From assembly GCF_900128925.1 (NCBI RefSeq), contig NZ_FQUJ01000007.1, forward strand, positions 91,984 through 155,983: a stretch of 64,000 nt of DNA, read 5' to 3'. Made by a program: the position numbers and the translations under genes. The notes under the pieces were generated by a model. That model was not told where the DNA came from, did not search any database, and saw nothing but the letters and a program-made list of their open reading frames with translations. The DNA is from Modicisalibacter ilicicola DSM 19980 (GTDB lineage Bacteria > Pseudomonadota > Gammaproteobacteria > Pseudomonadales > Halomonadaceae). Below, in pieces: positions 27,211 through 38,414 of the stretch (within the stretch, counting starts at the first letter, position 1; each line of letters begins with the position of its first letter).

Positions 27211-28284
27211 ATGCTTGATATCGCCCTGGGAGTCGTCGCGGCCGCCCTGCTGATCGCGACCCTGATTCCTTTCCTTCACCTGGGGTACTGGTGGGTACGC
27301 GGCTTCGATTTTCCGCGCCTGCAGCTCGCCAGCCTGGCCATCCTGACAGGCGTCGTTCAGGTAATCTGGGGTGAGGCCGAGTGGCGCTGGATCTCCGTGG
27401 CGGCCTGTGCGCTGACCGCCCTCATCCAGGGGGCCTACATCCTGCCCTGGACCCCTCTCTGGCCGAAGCAGGTCAAGCGAATCGGCCAGGATCGCGAGCG
27501 CCGCACCATCACCCTGATGATCGCCAACGTGCTCACCCCCAATCGCAATGCGGAGGGATTGCTGCGCCAGATACACGACCACCAGCCGGACGTGGTACTG
27601 ACCCTGGAATCCGATGCCTGGTGGGGCGAGCAGCTCGAACGCTCACTGCAGGAAGAGTGGCCGCACAGCGTCAAGGTCCCGCTGGACAACCTCTACGGCA
27701 TGCACCTGTTCTCGCGCATTCCGCTGGAGGAGGCCGAAGTCAAATGGCTGATCCAGAGCGACATCCCCTCGATTCACACCTGGCTGCCCATGCCCTGTGG
27801 GACACGCATACGCCTGCATGCGCTGCATCCCCGTCCCCCGGCACCCAGCGAAAGCGACGTGTCGCTCTGGCGGGACGCCGAACTGCTGCTGGTCGGCAAG
27901 GGGATCGACCAGGCCGAGCATCAGCCGACCCTCGTGGCCGGCGACCTGAACGATGTCGCCTGGTCCGGCACCACGCGAAAGTTCTGCCGGGTCAGCAGCA
28001 TGCTCGACCCGCGTCGGGGCCGGGGCATGTTCAGCACCTTCCACTCGAGTTATCCGTTCCTGCGCTGGCCACTGGACCATATCTTCATCAGCGATCATTT
28101 CCTGCTGGTCGAGATGCGCCGCCTGAAGGGCTTCGGCTCCGATCACTTCCCGATCCTGGCCACGCTCAGCTACCGGCCGGCCCGGGCAGATGAAAACGAC
28201 CCGCCCGAGGCCGACAAGGAGGACCAGCGCGATGCCCAGGAGATCATCGTGGAGGGGAGTCGGAAGGGCGACGGAGAAGCATAG
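27211..28284 (+). CDS. membrane-anchored endonuclease/exonuclease/phosphatase (EEP) family protein
   Basis: 357 residues. The first 90 contain three hydrophobic segments (near 3-25, 36-52 and 60-80). A domain of the EEP (exonuclease III/DNase I-like) superfamily follows: metal-ligand Asn in MIANVL, Glu in LESDAWW, AGDLNDVAWS, PLDHIFIS and the catalytic GSDHFPI. The catalytic set is complete, so it is probably an active Mg-dependent phosphodiesterase or phosphatase facing one side of the inner membrane. The C-terminal 25 residues are acidic. Substrate unknown. It converges on fumC with only 24 bp between and no clear terminator. Confidence 0.83.
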   Translation: MLDIALGVVAAALLIATLIPFLHLGYWWVRGFDFPRLQLASLAILTGVVQVIWGEAEWRWISVAACALTALIQGAYILPWTPLWPKQVKRIGQDRERRTITLMIANVLTPNRNAEGLLRQIHDHQPDVVLTLESDAWWGEQLERSLQEEWPHSVKVPLDNLYGMHLFSRIPLEEAEVKWLIQSDIPSIHTWLPMPCGTRIRLHALHPRPPAPSESDVSLWRDAELLLVGKGIDQAEHQPTLVAGDLNDVAWSGTTRKFCRVSSMLDPRRGRGMFSTFHSSYPFLRWPLDHIFISDHFLLVEMRRLKGFGSDHFPILATLSYRPARADENDPPEADKEDQRDAQEIIVEGSRKGDGEA

Positions 28285-28308
28285 AGCCCACCCTCCTGCT
28301 GGTTTTTA

Positions 28309-29688
<1,380 letters not shown>

Positions 29689-29884
29689 GTCACGTCCTCC
29701 TGACGCTAGGTGGTGCGGGCACCACGCCTTGACTGGACCATCCTTCAGCCTTGCGCCGGAAGGCCACATTTTCAAGGCGAAAGATCGGCTATGCTCAACC
29801 AGCGGCCAGGATTGGTTGCTCGAACGGAGCGCTGTAGACTGAGGCGACCGCCGGCCATCGATCAATCGACGACAGGAGAACACC

Positions 29885-30412
29885 GTGGGCAAATGGATCG
29901 CCGTCTTGATGCTGGGATTGTTCGTGACAGGCTGTCAGTTCGTCGGCCGAGGACCCGACACCGGCCCGCCGGAGATAGAGGATCGCGGTGTCGAGCAACC
30001 GGAACGGGTCGAACGCCAGGTCGCCTTTCCCGAGGAAGAGTATGCCAAGCTGGAAAAGAGCGGCACGGCATCGGTTTCCGGACGGCTGTTCATCCGTTCT
30101 CGCAGCGGCGAGATCGTCTACGGCGCCGGGGAGACGGTCTCGGCCGCCCCGGCGACGAGCTATTCCGCCGAGGCGGCGGAAGTTGCCCTGGCCGGCGATT
30201 ATATCGAGCCGGCCGATCCGCGGGCCCAGGCCTACACCCATTACGCCAAGACCGACGACCAGGGCTATTTCACCATCACTGGCCTGCCGGCCGGGGTCTT
30301 CTATGTCGCCGGCCGGGTCAGCGAGCCCGGCCCCGACGGCGAGCGCCGGGTGATCATCAATCAGGTCAGGCTTGGCAAGGGCGAAAAGGCGAAGATAGAA
30401 CTCTCCAGGTAG
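29885..30412 (+). CDS. lipoprotein with a carboxypeptidase-regulatory-like (beta-sandwich) domain
   Basis: 175 residues from a GTG start preceded by AGGAGA. A short signal peptide ends in the lipobox FVTG-C17, so the protein should be lipid-anchored. After a Pro/Glu-rich linker, residues 60-172 resemble a carboxypeptidase-D regulatory-like fold ([10 protein letters not shown] ... [23 protein letters not shown]). Such domains act as binding or structural modules. It is 17 bp upstream of yjbQ and probably co-transcribed. Function unknown. Confidence 0.75.
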   Translation: MGKWIAVLMLGLFVTGCQFVGRGPDTGPPEIEDRGVEQPERVERQVAFPEEEYAKLEKSGTASVSGRLFIRSRSGEIVYGAGETVSAAPATSYSAEAAEVALAGDYIEPADPRAQAYTHYAKTDDQGYFTITGLPAGVFYVAGRVSEPGPDGERRVIINQVRLGKGEKAKIELSR

Positions 30413-30429
30413 CGTACGGGAGCTTGCCC

Positions 30430-30849
30430 ATGTGGACACAACTGCAGATTTCCCTGAAGCCTCGCGAGCGCGGTTTCCATCTGATCACCCGGGAGATCGA
30501 TGACGCCCTGCCCCAGTTGGCCGAACTGGATGTCGGCCTGCTGCACCTGCAGCTCCTGCACACCTCGGCATCGCTGACCTTGAACGAGAATGCCGACCCG
30601 GACGTGCGTCACGACATGCAGGCCTTCCTGCGCGACCGCGTGCCCGGCAACCTGCCCTACTTCCGCCATACCCAGGAAGGGGCCGACGACATGCCGGCGC
30701 ACATTGCCGCCAGCCTGTTCGGCACCCAGTTGACCCTTCCCGTTCGGGGTGGCCGGCTGGCACTCGGCACCTGGCAGGGTATCTGGCTGGGGGAGCACCG
30801 CGACCACGGCGGCACGCGCAACATTCTTGCCACCTTGAACGGCGAGTGA
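30430..30849 (+). CDS. yjbQ: YjbQ/UPF0047 family protein
   Basis: 139 residues with the family pattern [32 protein letters not shown] and [18 protein letters not shown]; the clustered His, Asp and Glu residues suggest a metal site. Members have been linked to weak thiamin-phosphate synthase activity in E. coli, but the physiological role is uncertain. The ATG at 30430 lies after a weak ribosome-binding site. It converges on hda with 3 bp between the stops. Confidence 0.9.
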   Translation: MWTQLQISLKPRERGFHLITREIDDALPQLAELDVGLLHLQLLHTSASLTLNENADPDVRHDMQAFLRDRVPGNLPYFRHTQEGADDMPAHIAASLFGTQLTLPVRGGRLALGTWQGIWLGEHRDHGGTRNILATLNGE

Positions 30850-30852
30850 GTT

Positions 30853-31554
30853 CTACCACTTCAAGGTTTGCTTGACGAAGGGAATCGTCAGCTTGCGTTG
30901 CGCGGAAAGCGAGGCGCGGTCGAGCCGCTCGAGCAGTTCGAAGAGTTCGCCGAGGCGGCGCGGGCCGCGATGCAGTATGTAGCGGGTGACCTCATCGGGC
31001 AATTGAATGCCCCGGGCCCGAGCGCGCAACTGCAGGGCCTCGAAACGGCCCCGGTCGTCGAGTCGTTCGAGGTGAAAGGTCATTCCCCAGGTCAGCCGCG
31101 AGGCCAGATCCGCCAGGGCCACCCCCAGCTGGCGTGGCGCGGAAGAGGCCGCGATCACCAGGCGCTTGTCGGCGTCGCGCAGGCGGTTGAAGCCGTGAAA
31201 CAGGGCCTCTTCCCAGCGCTTGCGCCCGATCACCCGGTCGAGATCGTCGATCACCACGAGATCGAGGCGCTCGATCTCCTCGAGCATGGAGGGCGGGAAA
31301 TGCCCCAGATCGTCCAGGGGCAGGTAGAGCGCGCGTTTCCCCCGGTCGCTTGCCGCATGGCAGGAGGCCTGCAGCAAGTGGCTGCGCCCCGAGCCCTCAG
31401 CACCCCACAGGTAGATGAAGGATTCGCCGTCGGGTTCGAACTGGCGCTGCAGGGCGGCCACGGCCGCCGCATTGCCCCGGGGGAGAAAGTTGGCGAAGGT
31501 CGCGTCGTCGCGTAGTCCGATACCCAGGGGAAGCTGCGCCGGCCCGCTAGCCAT
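30853..31554 (-). CDS. hda: DnaA regulatory inactivator Hda
   Basis: Hda is an AAA+ protein that, with the DNA-loaded sliding clamp, stimulates ATP hydrolysis by DnaA to prevent over-initiation of replication. The 233-residue product has an N-terminal clamp-binding motif (QLPLGIGL), a P-loop of the Hda form (GAEGSGRSHLL), Walker B (LVVIDDLDRV) and the arginine-finger region SRLTWG. The ATG at 31554 overlaps the perM stop by one base (TAATG), so it is translated after perM. Confidence 0.92.
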   Translation of the reverse strand: MASGPAQLPLGIGLRDDATFANFLPRGNAAAVAALQRQFEPDGESFIYLWGAEGSGRSHLLQASCHAASDRGKRALYLPLDDLGHFPPSMLEEIERLDLVVIDDLDRVIGRKRWEEALFHGFNRLRDADKRLVIAASSAPRQLGVALADLASRLTWGMTFHLERLDDRGRFEALQLRARARGIQLPDEVTRYILHRGPRRLGELFELLERLDRASLSAQRKLTIPFVKQTLKW

Positions 31555-32630
31555 TAGCTGTCCTCGTTGTCGCCGCGTGAGCCGACAGCATCATACAAGC
31601 TGCTGTTTTTGTAGCGATCGTGCAAGTAGCGCAATAGTACCATGACCACTGCGGCAACGGGCAAAGCCAGCAGCACGCCGGTGAAGCCGAACAGCTGACC
31701 GCCGGCCAGCACGGCGAAGATGACCGCCACGGGGTGCAGACCGATCTTGTCGCCCAGCAGCAGCGGCTGAAGCACCATGCCCTCGAGCATCTGGCCGATG
31801 GCGAACACCACGCCGACACCGACCAGATGCAGCAGGTCGCCGTACTGGAAGAAGGCCACCAGCGCCGCCACCACCAGGCCGACGATCACCCCCAGGTAAG
31901 GCACGATACTCGCCAACCCGGCCATGAGTCCGATCAGCACCCCGAACTTGATGTCGATCACCGTCAACCCGACCGCATAGATGATGCCGAGGCTCAGCAT
32001 CACCAGGAGCTGACCGCGCAGGAAGGCGGCCAGCACCTCGTCGCACTGCCTGGCCAGCCGGGTGATCGTCGGCTCGTAGGCCCTGGGCAGCAGGTCGCGA
32101 AGGCGTCCCTTGAGATGGTCCCAGTCGAGCAGCAGATAGAAGGTGACCACCGGGATCAGCGCCAGATTGGCGATCCACAGGACGAGGGCCAGCCCCGAAC
32201 GCGATACCTGGGTCAGGAAGGCCGCGGCGAAGGTTCCGGTTTCCTTCCAGTTGGCCATCAGCGTCTGGCGCAACTGGTCGAAGTCCGTGGAAAGATCCAC
32301 TCCGGTCAGCGACTGCACCCAGGGCAGCAGCGTGGCCTGCACCCAGGTGAAGACCTCGGGAAGCGCCTCGATCAACTGGCCGAACTGCCGACCGAGCAGG
32401 GGGACCAGAACCAGGATGGCAATGGTCAGGACCAGGGTCAGCACCAGGAAGACCAGGCTTACCGCCCAGCGCCGCGCCAGGCCCTTGGCTTCGAGCCAGT
32501 CCGTCAGCGGATCGCCCAGGTAGGCGAGGATCATGCTGATGAAGAACGGCATCAGGATCGGCTCGAGCAGCACCAGCAGCCAGACCATGGCCGCCAGCAC
32601 CAGCAAGGACCAGATGTGTGTTCGCGACAT
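31554..32630 (-). CDS. perM: AI-2E (PerM) family inner-membrane transporter
   Basis: 358 residues with about eight hydrophobic segments arranged as in the PerM/YhhT family: three near the N-terminus, a long soluble loop at 85-150, then five. The family motif [11 protein letters not shown] lies near 240. Substrates are mostly unproven; members export autoinducer-2 or act as Na+/H+ antiporters. It is divergent from purM and coupled to hda, an arrangement common in gammaproteobacteria. Confidence 0.9.
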   Translation of the reverse strand: MSRTHIWSLLVLAAMVWLLVLLEPILMPFFISMILAYLGDPLTDWLEAKGLARRWAVSLVFLVLTLVLTIAILVLVPLLGRQFGQLIEALPEVFTWVQATLLPWVQSLTGVDLSTDFDQLRQTLMANWKETGTFAAAFLTQVSRSGLALVLWIANLALIPVVTFYLLLDWDHLKGRLRDLLPRAYEPTITRLARQCDEVLAAFLRGQLLVMLSLGIIYAVGLTVIDIKFGVLIGLMAGLASIVPYLGVIVGLVVAALVAFFQYGDLLHLVGVGVVFAIGQMLEGMVLQPLLLGDKIGLHPVAVIFAVLAGGQLFGFTGVLLALPVAAVVMVLLRYLHDRYKNSSLYDAVGSRGDNEDS

Positions 32631-32771
32631 TGCGACTTCCCGAAGAAGATGGTGATGAGGTTATGCCATCGATGCAGCCTGCCAGGCAGCGATGCTACAA
32701 TGCAGCGCGCAATTGCCTCCACTCCGGCCCGTTCAACGGCATCGATGACGACGATATCAACAGGATCCGCC

Positions 32772-33860
32772 ATGCCCCGTAGCGCCCCCCCTAACCCCCC
32801 GTCCCCTTCGTTGAGCTACAAGGACGCCGGCGTGGATATCGATGCCGGCAACGCGCTGGTCGAGCGCATTAAGGGCGTCGCCAGGCGTACCAGTCGCCCC
32901 GAAGTGCTGGGTGGACTGGGCGGCTTCGGCGCACTCTGCACATTGCCCAGCGGTTACCGAGAGCCGGTGCTGGTCACCGGCACCGATGGCGTGGGCACCA
33001 AGCTTCGCCTGGCCATGGATCTCGACCGACACGACACCATCGGCATCGACCTGGTAGCCATGTGCGTCAACGACCTGGTGGTTGCCGGTGCCGAGCCACT
33101 GCAGTTTCTCGACTACTATGCCACGGGCAAGCTCGACGTGGATATCGCCGCCGCCGTGGTGAGCGGTATCGGTGAAGGCTGTATCCAGGCAGGCTGCGCC
33201 CTGGTGGGCGGGGAGACCGCCGAGATGCCCGGCATGTACGCCGGCAGCGACTACGATCTGGCCGGCTTCTGCGTCGGCGTAGTGGAGAAATCCGAGATCC
33301 TCGACGGGCGCAAGGTCGCCGAGGGCGACGTGATCCTGGGCCTTGCCTCCTCCGGCCCGCACTCCAACGGCTATTCGCTGATTCGCAAGGTGCTGGAAGT
33401 CGGTGGCATCGATCTCGCCACCGAAGTGGATGGCCAGCCCCTGGCCGACGCCCTGCTCGCCCCGACCCGCATCTACGTCAAGCCGCTGCTTTCCCTGATC
33501 CGGGAAAGCGGCGTCGAGGTGCACGCCCTGTCCCACATCACTGGCGGCGGCCTGCTCGAGAACGTGCCGCGGGTGCTGCCCGATCATCTGACCGCGCGCA
33601 TCGACGTCGGCGCCTGGCAGCGCCCGGCGGTCTTCGACTGGCTGCAGCGCCAGGGCAACATCGCCGAGCGCGAGATGTACCGGGTGCTCAACTGCGGCAT
33701 CGGCATGATCGTGGTGGTCTCTGCCGCCCAGGCCGAGGCCGCCCGGCGCCATCTGGAAGGTGCCGGCGAGCAGGTCGTCCGCCTCGGCGAGATCGTCCCG
33801 CGCCAGGGCACGGGGGAGGATGGCGAGGAACAAGTACGCCTGGAGAATCTCGCGCCATGA
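32772..33860 (+). CDS. purM: phosphoribosylformylglycinamidine cyclo-ligase (AIR synthetase)
   Basis: PurM converts FGAM to aminoimidazole ribonucleotide in purine synthesis. The 362-residue product has [14 protein letters not shown], the ATP-binding [33 protein letters not shown] and the [13 protein letters not shown] segment, and a 13-residue Pro-rich N-terminal extension. The ATG at 32772 follows an AGGA box. Its stop overlaps purN in ATGA. No PurR box (ACGCAAACGTTTGCGT-like) is evident upstream. Confidence 0.96.
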   Translation: MPRSAPPNPPSPSLSYKDAGVDIDAGNALVERIKGVARRTSRPEVLGGLGGFGALCTLPSGYREPVLVTGTDGVGTKLRLAMDLDRHDTIGIDLVAMCVNDLVVAGAEPLQFLDYYATGKLDVDIAAAVVSGIGEGCIQAGCALVGGETAEMPGMYAGSDYDLAGFCVGVVEKSEILDGRKVAEGDVILGLASSGPHSNGYSLIRKVLEVGGIDLATEVDGQPLADALLAPTRIYVKPLLSLIRESGVEVHALSHITGGGLLENVPRVLPDHLTARIDVGAWQRPAVFDWLQRQGNIAEREMYRVLNCGIGMIVVVSAAQAEAARRHLEGAGEQVVRLGEIVPRQGTGEDGEEQVRLENLAP

Positions 33861-34597
33861 GCGACAAGTCCACGACCAGCGACACCCTGAACGACTTCGA
33901 GGCCGAGAAGGTCGATGCCCGCCGCGTGGTGGTGCTGATTTCCGGCAACGGCAGCAACCTGCAGGCACTGATCGATGCCCAGTCCTTCGACGAACTGGGC
34001 GGCGAGATCGTCGCGGTGATCTCCAACAAGGCCGACGCTCATGGCCTGCAGCGCGCCCGGGATGCCGGCATCGATGCCGTGGTGCTGCCTCATGACGAAT
34101 ACGAAAGCCGCGATGCCTTCGACGGGGCGTTGATCAAGGTCATCGAGCGCCACGAACCGGACCTCGTCGTCCTCGCCGGTTTCATGCGCATCCTCACCCC
34201 CAGGTTCGTGCACCGCTTCCATGGCCGCCTGCTCAACATCCACCCCTCGCTGCTGCCGGCCTATCGGGGACTCGATACCCACAAGCGGGTGCTGGCCGAC
34301 GGCGGCGAGGAGCATGGCGCCAGCGTGCACTTCGTCACCGAGGAGCTCGACGGCGGCCCGGTGGTGATGCAGGCCGCGCTGAAGATTCGCCCCGGGGACA
34401 GCGAAGAGAGCGTGGTCGAACGCATCCATGCCCGGGAGCATCTGATCTACCCCATCGCCGTGCGCTGGTTCCTGGAGGGGCGCCTGCAACTCGGCCCCGA
34501 TGGCCCGACCCTCGATGGCATGGCCCTGCCTCCTCAAGGCATGCGTCTTTCCCATGAAGACGCCGCCGAGGAGCTGGACGAAGACCTCGACGGCTGA
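33857..34597 (+). CDS. purN: phosphoribosylglycinamide formyltransferase 1
   Basis: PurN transfers a formyl group from 10-formyl-THF to GAR. The 246-residue product carries [14 protein letters not shown], the catalytic [16 protein letters not shown] and [12 protein letters not shown] with the active-site aspartate. It is about 30 residues longer than E. coli PurN, from a charged 20-residue N-terminal extension and an acidic C-terminal tail. Translation is coupled to purM by a 4-nt overlap. It converges on the autotransporter gene; no T-tailed hairpin is obvious in the 148-bp gap. Confidence 0.94.
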   Translation: MSDKSTTSDTLNDFEAEKVDARRVVVLISGNGSNLQALIDAQSFDELGGEIVAVISNKADAHGLQRARDAGIDAVVLPHDEYESRDAFDGALIKVIERHEPDLVVLAGFMRILTPRFVHRFHGRLLNIHPSLLPAYRGLDTHKRVLADGGEEHGASVHFVTEELDGGPVVMQAALKIRPGDSEESVVERIHAREHLIYPIAVRWFLEGRLQLGPDGPTLDGMALPPQGMRLSHEDAAEELDEDLDG

Positions 34598-34745
34598 TTG
34601 GTTGGACAAGAGTGCGCTCAGTTCCGAAAAGTCGCCGAGCAGAGGTCTTTTCAGACCAGGCGTAGAGCCTGTTCATCGTCGTCACGAGCGATGGCGAGAC
34701 CAGGCGAAATCGATCAAAGAAGCGCAGTAGACCATGGGCAGGCTC

Positions 34746-36641
34746 TCAGAAGGTGAAGCCGGCGCCGACATGCAGATGCGGCGACCATTCACCTCCCCAC
34801 CCCTGAGCCCCGCCGCCGAGGCTCAACCGCGCCTCCCCCAGTTGCACCCGCAGGCCGGCATCGGCGCGCAGGTAATTATCGTCCTCCCGCTCGCGGGTCT
34901 CGCCGGACCAGCTGTTGGTGGGCAGCGAGGCCAGTCGCACTTCGGCGCCCTCGCGCTCGTCCTCGAGGTACTGGCCCCAGGCAAACTCGCCATAGAAGCC
35001 GACACCCCCCTCGAGGCCGCGATCCAGCATCAGCCCCAGTTCGAGCTGGCGATCCTCGAGGTCCTGATCCGCCACGACCAGGGCGTTGGCCTTCGAACCT
35101 TCTTCCGTGTAACCGTCCACCTCGGCCTCCAGGTGCCGATAGGCCACGAACGGCGCGGTATACCAGGCCGAGTCTTCGGCAGTGAGGCGATAATCGAGGC
35201 GCAGTTCCGCGGCCCAGCCCCCGGTGTCGGCGTCCCCCTTCAAGCTGCGCTCGGCCTTGCCGAGAGTGACCTGGCGCCGCAGGTCGAGATCGAAATCACC
35301 GCCACTGACGATGGTCTGCACACCCAGCCGGCCCAGATGCTGCCGGGCAAGGACACTGAATGCCTGGCCCTCGAGATCGAATTCCCCCGGCTCGTCCATC
35401 TGTGCCGCGCGCTGAGCGACGGCCGCCCCCAGCCAGCCCCGGCCGACCGGAATGACGGCACCGATGCCCACGCCGCCCTGGGACGACTCCGGCAGGCCAT
35501 CCGCGTCGAAGGTATCGGGCCGGTCGCCACGATAGTCGCCCTGGACGAACACGCGTAGCTCATCGCTCTGCAGCCCCGGCCGCAGTTCGTTGCCGATGGC
35601 GCGCTGCTGGGCATCCAGGGCACCGAGGGTCAGCTCCCCGGCCAGGGACAGAATCTGCGGGGCTTCGACCAGGGCGTAGGCATAATCCGCCACGATCTGC
35701 TGCCCCGCCGTGGTGGGGTGCACGGTATCGTTGAACAACAGCTTGTCGGGATCGGGATTGGCGGAGGTCAGGCCATGGGCGGAGGACGCACAACGCGGAT
35801 CGCTGAAGCAGACATCGGTCAGCGCCACATCGGTTGCCAGGCCGAAATCCGCCGGTGCGGCCACCACCTCCTCGAAGAGCGTACCGATATCGAGACGAAT
35901 GATGTCCACCTGGCCATCGAAGCGTGCCAGCCGCTCGCCCAGGGCCTGGTTGAAGCCCCCACCGAGGGCGGAAAACGCCTGGCGCTGGCCGCTGAGCAGG
36001 CCGGCAGGCGTGGCACCGACATCGGGCACGTTCGAGACCACGAGCGTCTGGGCACCCGCCGCCACCAGCGCCTCGACCCCATCGGCCAGGGTATTCGCCG
36101 AGGCAGCCGCCGAGGCAGGGTCGACGATCAGGCCGTCGAGGAAGTCGTTGCCGCCGCCGTTGAGGTAATAGAGCGCGTCCGGGTCCGCCGCACCGACGCT
36201 GACCAGATAGCCGTCCCGGGTGCGTGAAACGAGACCGGCATCGACCACCGACCCGTCCGGCTGGGTGATCGACGCCAGGATATCGCCAGTGGTATAGCCG
36301 CCGGTGGCGTAATTGTTGCCGTCAGGCAGCCCCAGTTGCTCGCGCAGTATCGACGTGGACGGCAGCAATGGCCCGAGCTCAAGTGCATTCGCCAGGCGTT
36401 GGGTACTGACCTCGCCATAGGGAGCCGGCGGCTGATAGTTCGGCCCCAGGCGATTGGTGAAGCGCAGGTTGCCGGGTTCACCGAGAGCGATGCGCTCGAC
36501 ATCGGGGAACTGCCCCGAGTCACTCAGGCTGTCGCCGAACACGATCAGGTCGGAATAGGCCCAGGCGGGCAGCGCCGTAAGGCCCAGTCCCAGGGTCAAC
36601 AGGCAGTGACGCCCGAGGCGGCAGGTAAACGCGGTGGTCAT
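34746..36641 (-). CDS. GDSL esterase autotransporter (EstA type)
   Basis: 631 residues. A signal peptide (LLTLGLGLTALPAWA) is followed by a GDSL/SGNH hydrolase passenger: block I VFGDSLSDSG with the catalytic Ser, block III NGGGND and block V FNDTVHPT with catalytic Asp and His. From about 365 a beta-barrel translocator ends in the outer-membrane C-terminal Phe (GAGFTF). It should display an esterase/lipase on the cell surface, like EstA of Pseudomonas. The ATG at 36641 is used; a TTG lies 6 nt upstream. The catalytic residues and barrel look complete. Confidence 0.9.
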   Translation of the reverse strand: MTTAFTCRLGRHCLLTLGLGLTALPAWAYSDLIVFGDSLSDSGQFPDVERIALGEPGNLRFTNRLGPNYQPPAPYGEVSTQRLANALELGPLLPSTSILREQLGLPDGNNYATGGYTTGDILASITQPDGSVVDAGLVSRTRDGYLVSVGAADPDALYYLNGGGNDFLDGLIVDPASAAASANTLADGVEALVAAGAQTLVVSNVPDVGATPAGLLSGQRQAFSALGGGFNQALGERLARFDGQVDIIRLDIGTLFEEVVAAPADFGLATDVALTDVCFSDPRCASSAHGLTSANPDPDKLLFNDTVHPTTAGQQIVADYAYALVEAPQILSLAGELTLGALDAQQRAIGNELRPGLQSDELRVFVQGDYRGDRPDTFDADGLPESSQGGVGIGAVIPVGRGWLGAAVAQRAAQMDEPGEFDLEGQAFSVLARQHLGRLGVQTIVSGGDFDLDLRRQVTLGKAERSLKGDADTGGWAAELRLDYRLTAEDSAWYTAPFVAYRHLEAEVDGYTEEGSKANALVVADQDLEDRQLELGLMLDRGLEGGVGFYGEFAWGQYLEDEREGAEVRLASLPTNSWSGETREREDDNYLRADAGLRVQLGEARLSLGGGAQGWGGEWSPHLHVGAGFTF

Positions 36642-36654
36642 CGGCAATGCTCGC

Positions 36655-36677
36655 AGGTGAAAGACGTTGTTTCACCT
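36655..36677. repeat. inverted repeat between dcd and the autotransporter gene
   Basis: AGGTGAAA and TTTCACCT form an 8-bp perfect inverted repeat with a 7-nt centre just before the autotransporter start. It lacks a T-tail, so it may be an operator or a weak terminator. Confidence 0.4.
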
Positions 36678-36700
36678 CAGCGTAGTCGAGATTGCCGGAA

Positions 36701-37267
36701 TCAGGCTCTCGGGAGCGTCACCCCCCGCTGCCCCATGTACTTGCCACCACGATCCTTGTAGGAGATGTCGCAGATCTCGTCGGACTCGAGAAACAGCATC
36801 TGGGCCACGCCCTCGTTGGCATAGATGCGCGCCGGCAGGTTGGTCGTGTTGGAGAACTCCAGGGTCACGTGCCCTTCCCACTCCGGCTCCAGCGGCGTCA
36901 CGTTGACGATGATGCCGCAGCGCGCGTAGGTCGACTTGCCCAGGCAGATGGTCAGCACGCTGCGCGGGATGCGGAAATACTCCACGGTGCGCGCCAGGGC
37001 GAAGGAATTGGGGGGAATCACGCACACCTCGCCCTTGATATCCACGAAGCTCTTCTCGTCGAAGCCCTTGGGGTCCACCACCGCCGAGTGGATGTTGGTG
37101 AAGACCTTGAATTCGTCGGCACAGCGCACGTCATAGCCGTAGCTGGACGTCCCGTAGGAGATCACCCGCTGGCCATTGACGTGGCGAACCTGATCGACCT
37201 CGAAGGGCTCGATCATGCCTTCGCTTTCGGCCATGCGGCGAATCCACTTGTCGGATTTGATACTCAT
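36701..37267 (-). CDS. dcd: dCTP deaminase
   Basis: Dcd deaminates dCTP to dUTP for dTMP synthesis. The 188-residue product has the N-terminus [12 protein letters not shown], the nucleotide-binding [10 protein letters not shown] and [17 protein letters not shown] segments and the C-terminal [14 protein letters not shown]. It is the usual neighbour of apbC in gammaproteobacteria and lies downstream of it on the same strand, separated by 239 bp with two hairpins. Confidence 0.96.
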   Translation of the reverse strand: MSIKSDKWIRRMAESEGMIEPFEVDQVRHVNGQRVISYGTSSYGYDVRCADEFKVFTNIHSAVVDPKGFDEKSFVDIKGEVCVIPPNSFALARTVEYFRIPRSVLTICLGKSTYARCGIIVNVTPLEPEWEGHVTLEFSNTTNLPARIYANEGVAQMLFLESDEICDISYKDRGGKYMGQRGVTLPRA

Positions 37268-37299
37268 CGGGCGTCCTTGAGGTTCACGCGGATGGAAAC

Positions 37300-37323
37300 A
37301 AGGGCCGTATCATAACGGCCCTT
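37300..37323 (-). terminator. likely terminator downstream of apbC
   Basis: AAGGGCCGT and ACGGCCCTT form a perfect 9-bp stem with a 6-nt loop between apbC and dcd. The T-tail on the minus strand is short (GTTTCC), so strength is uncertain, and it lies close to where the dcd promoter must be. Confidence 0.5.
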
Positions 37324-37450
37324 CGCGCTTTTAAAAAGCTGTCCCAACGAGGCGGTATCGATAGGCGATGGAAGCAGCCGCAGGAGCGCAATTCATTAGG
37401 CGATAGCGGTCACCGCTGAGCTGGTGTCGTGCCGAGGACGCCTGAAACGT

Positions 37451-37479
37451 CAATCGCTCGCTGAAGCGAGCTCCCACAA
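37451..37479. repeat. REP-like palindromic element
   Basis: GCTCGC and GCGAGC flank TGAA, and the outer end is CTCCCACAA. On the minus strand it reads TTGTGGGAGCTCGC..., the same style as REP elements scattered between genes in Pseudomonas and relatives. Only one copy is seen in this window, so repetition is not shown. Confidence 0.45.
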
Positions 37480-37506
37480 GGTCGTCCTGCGATCATCGCG
37501 GGCGGC

Positions 37507-38310
<804 letters not shown>

Positions 38311-38414
38311 GACTCACTCCTTCATTCGGAAACACTGCATAAATGACGGGGCCCGGCTGAAGGACAGTATAACCCGCCCGGGGCGGCAATAACCAAGCAA
38401 CCCGGTCAACTTCT

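Noticed and set aside
32640-32771. PurR operator before purM
   Set aside because: No sequence close to ACGCAAACGTTTGCGT occurs in the perM-purM gap.
34598-34745. A terminator or repeat in the purN-autotransporter gap
   Set aside because: Only short imperfect inverted repeats without T-tails are visible, and no repeated copy elsewhere in the window supports a mobile element.
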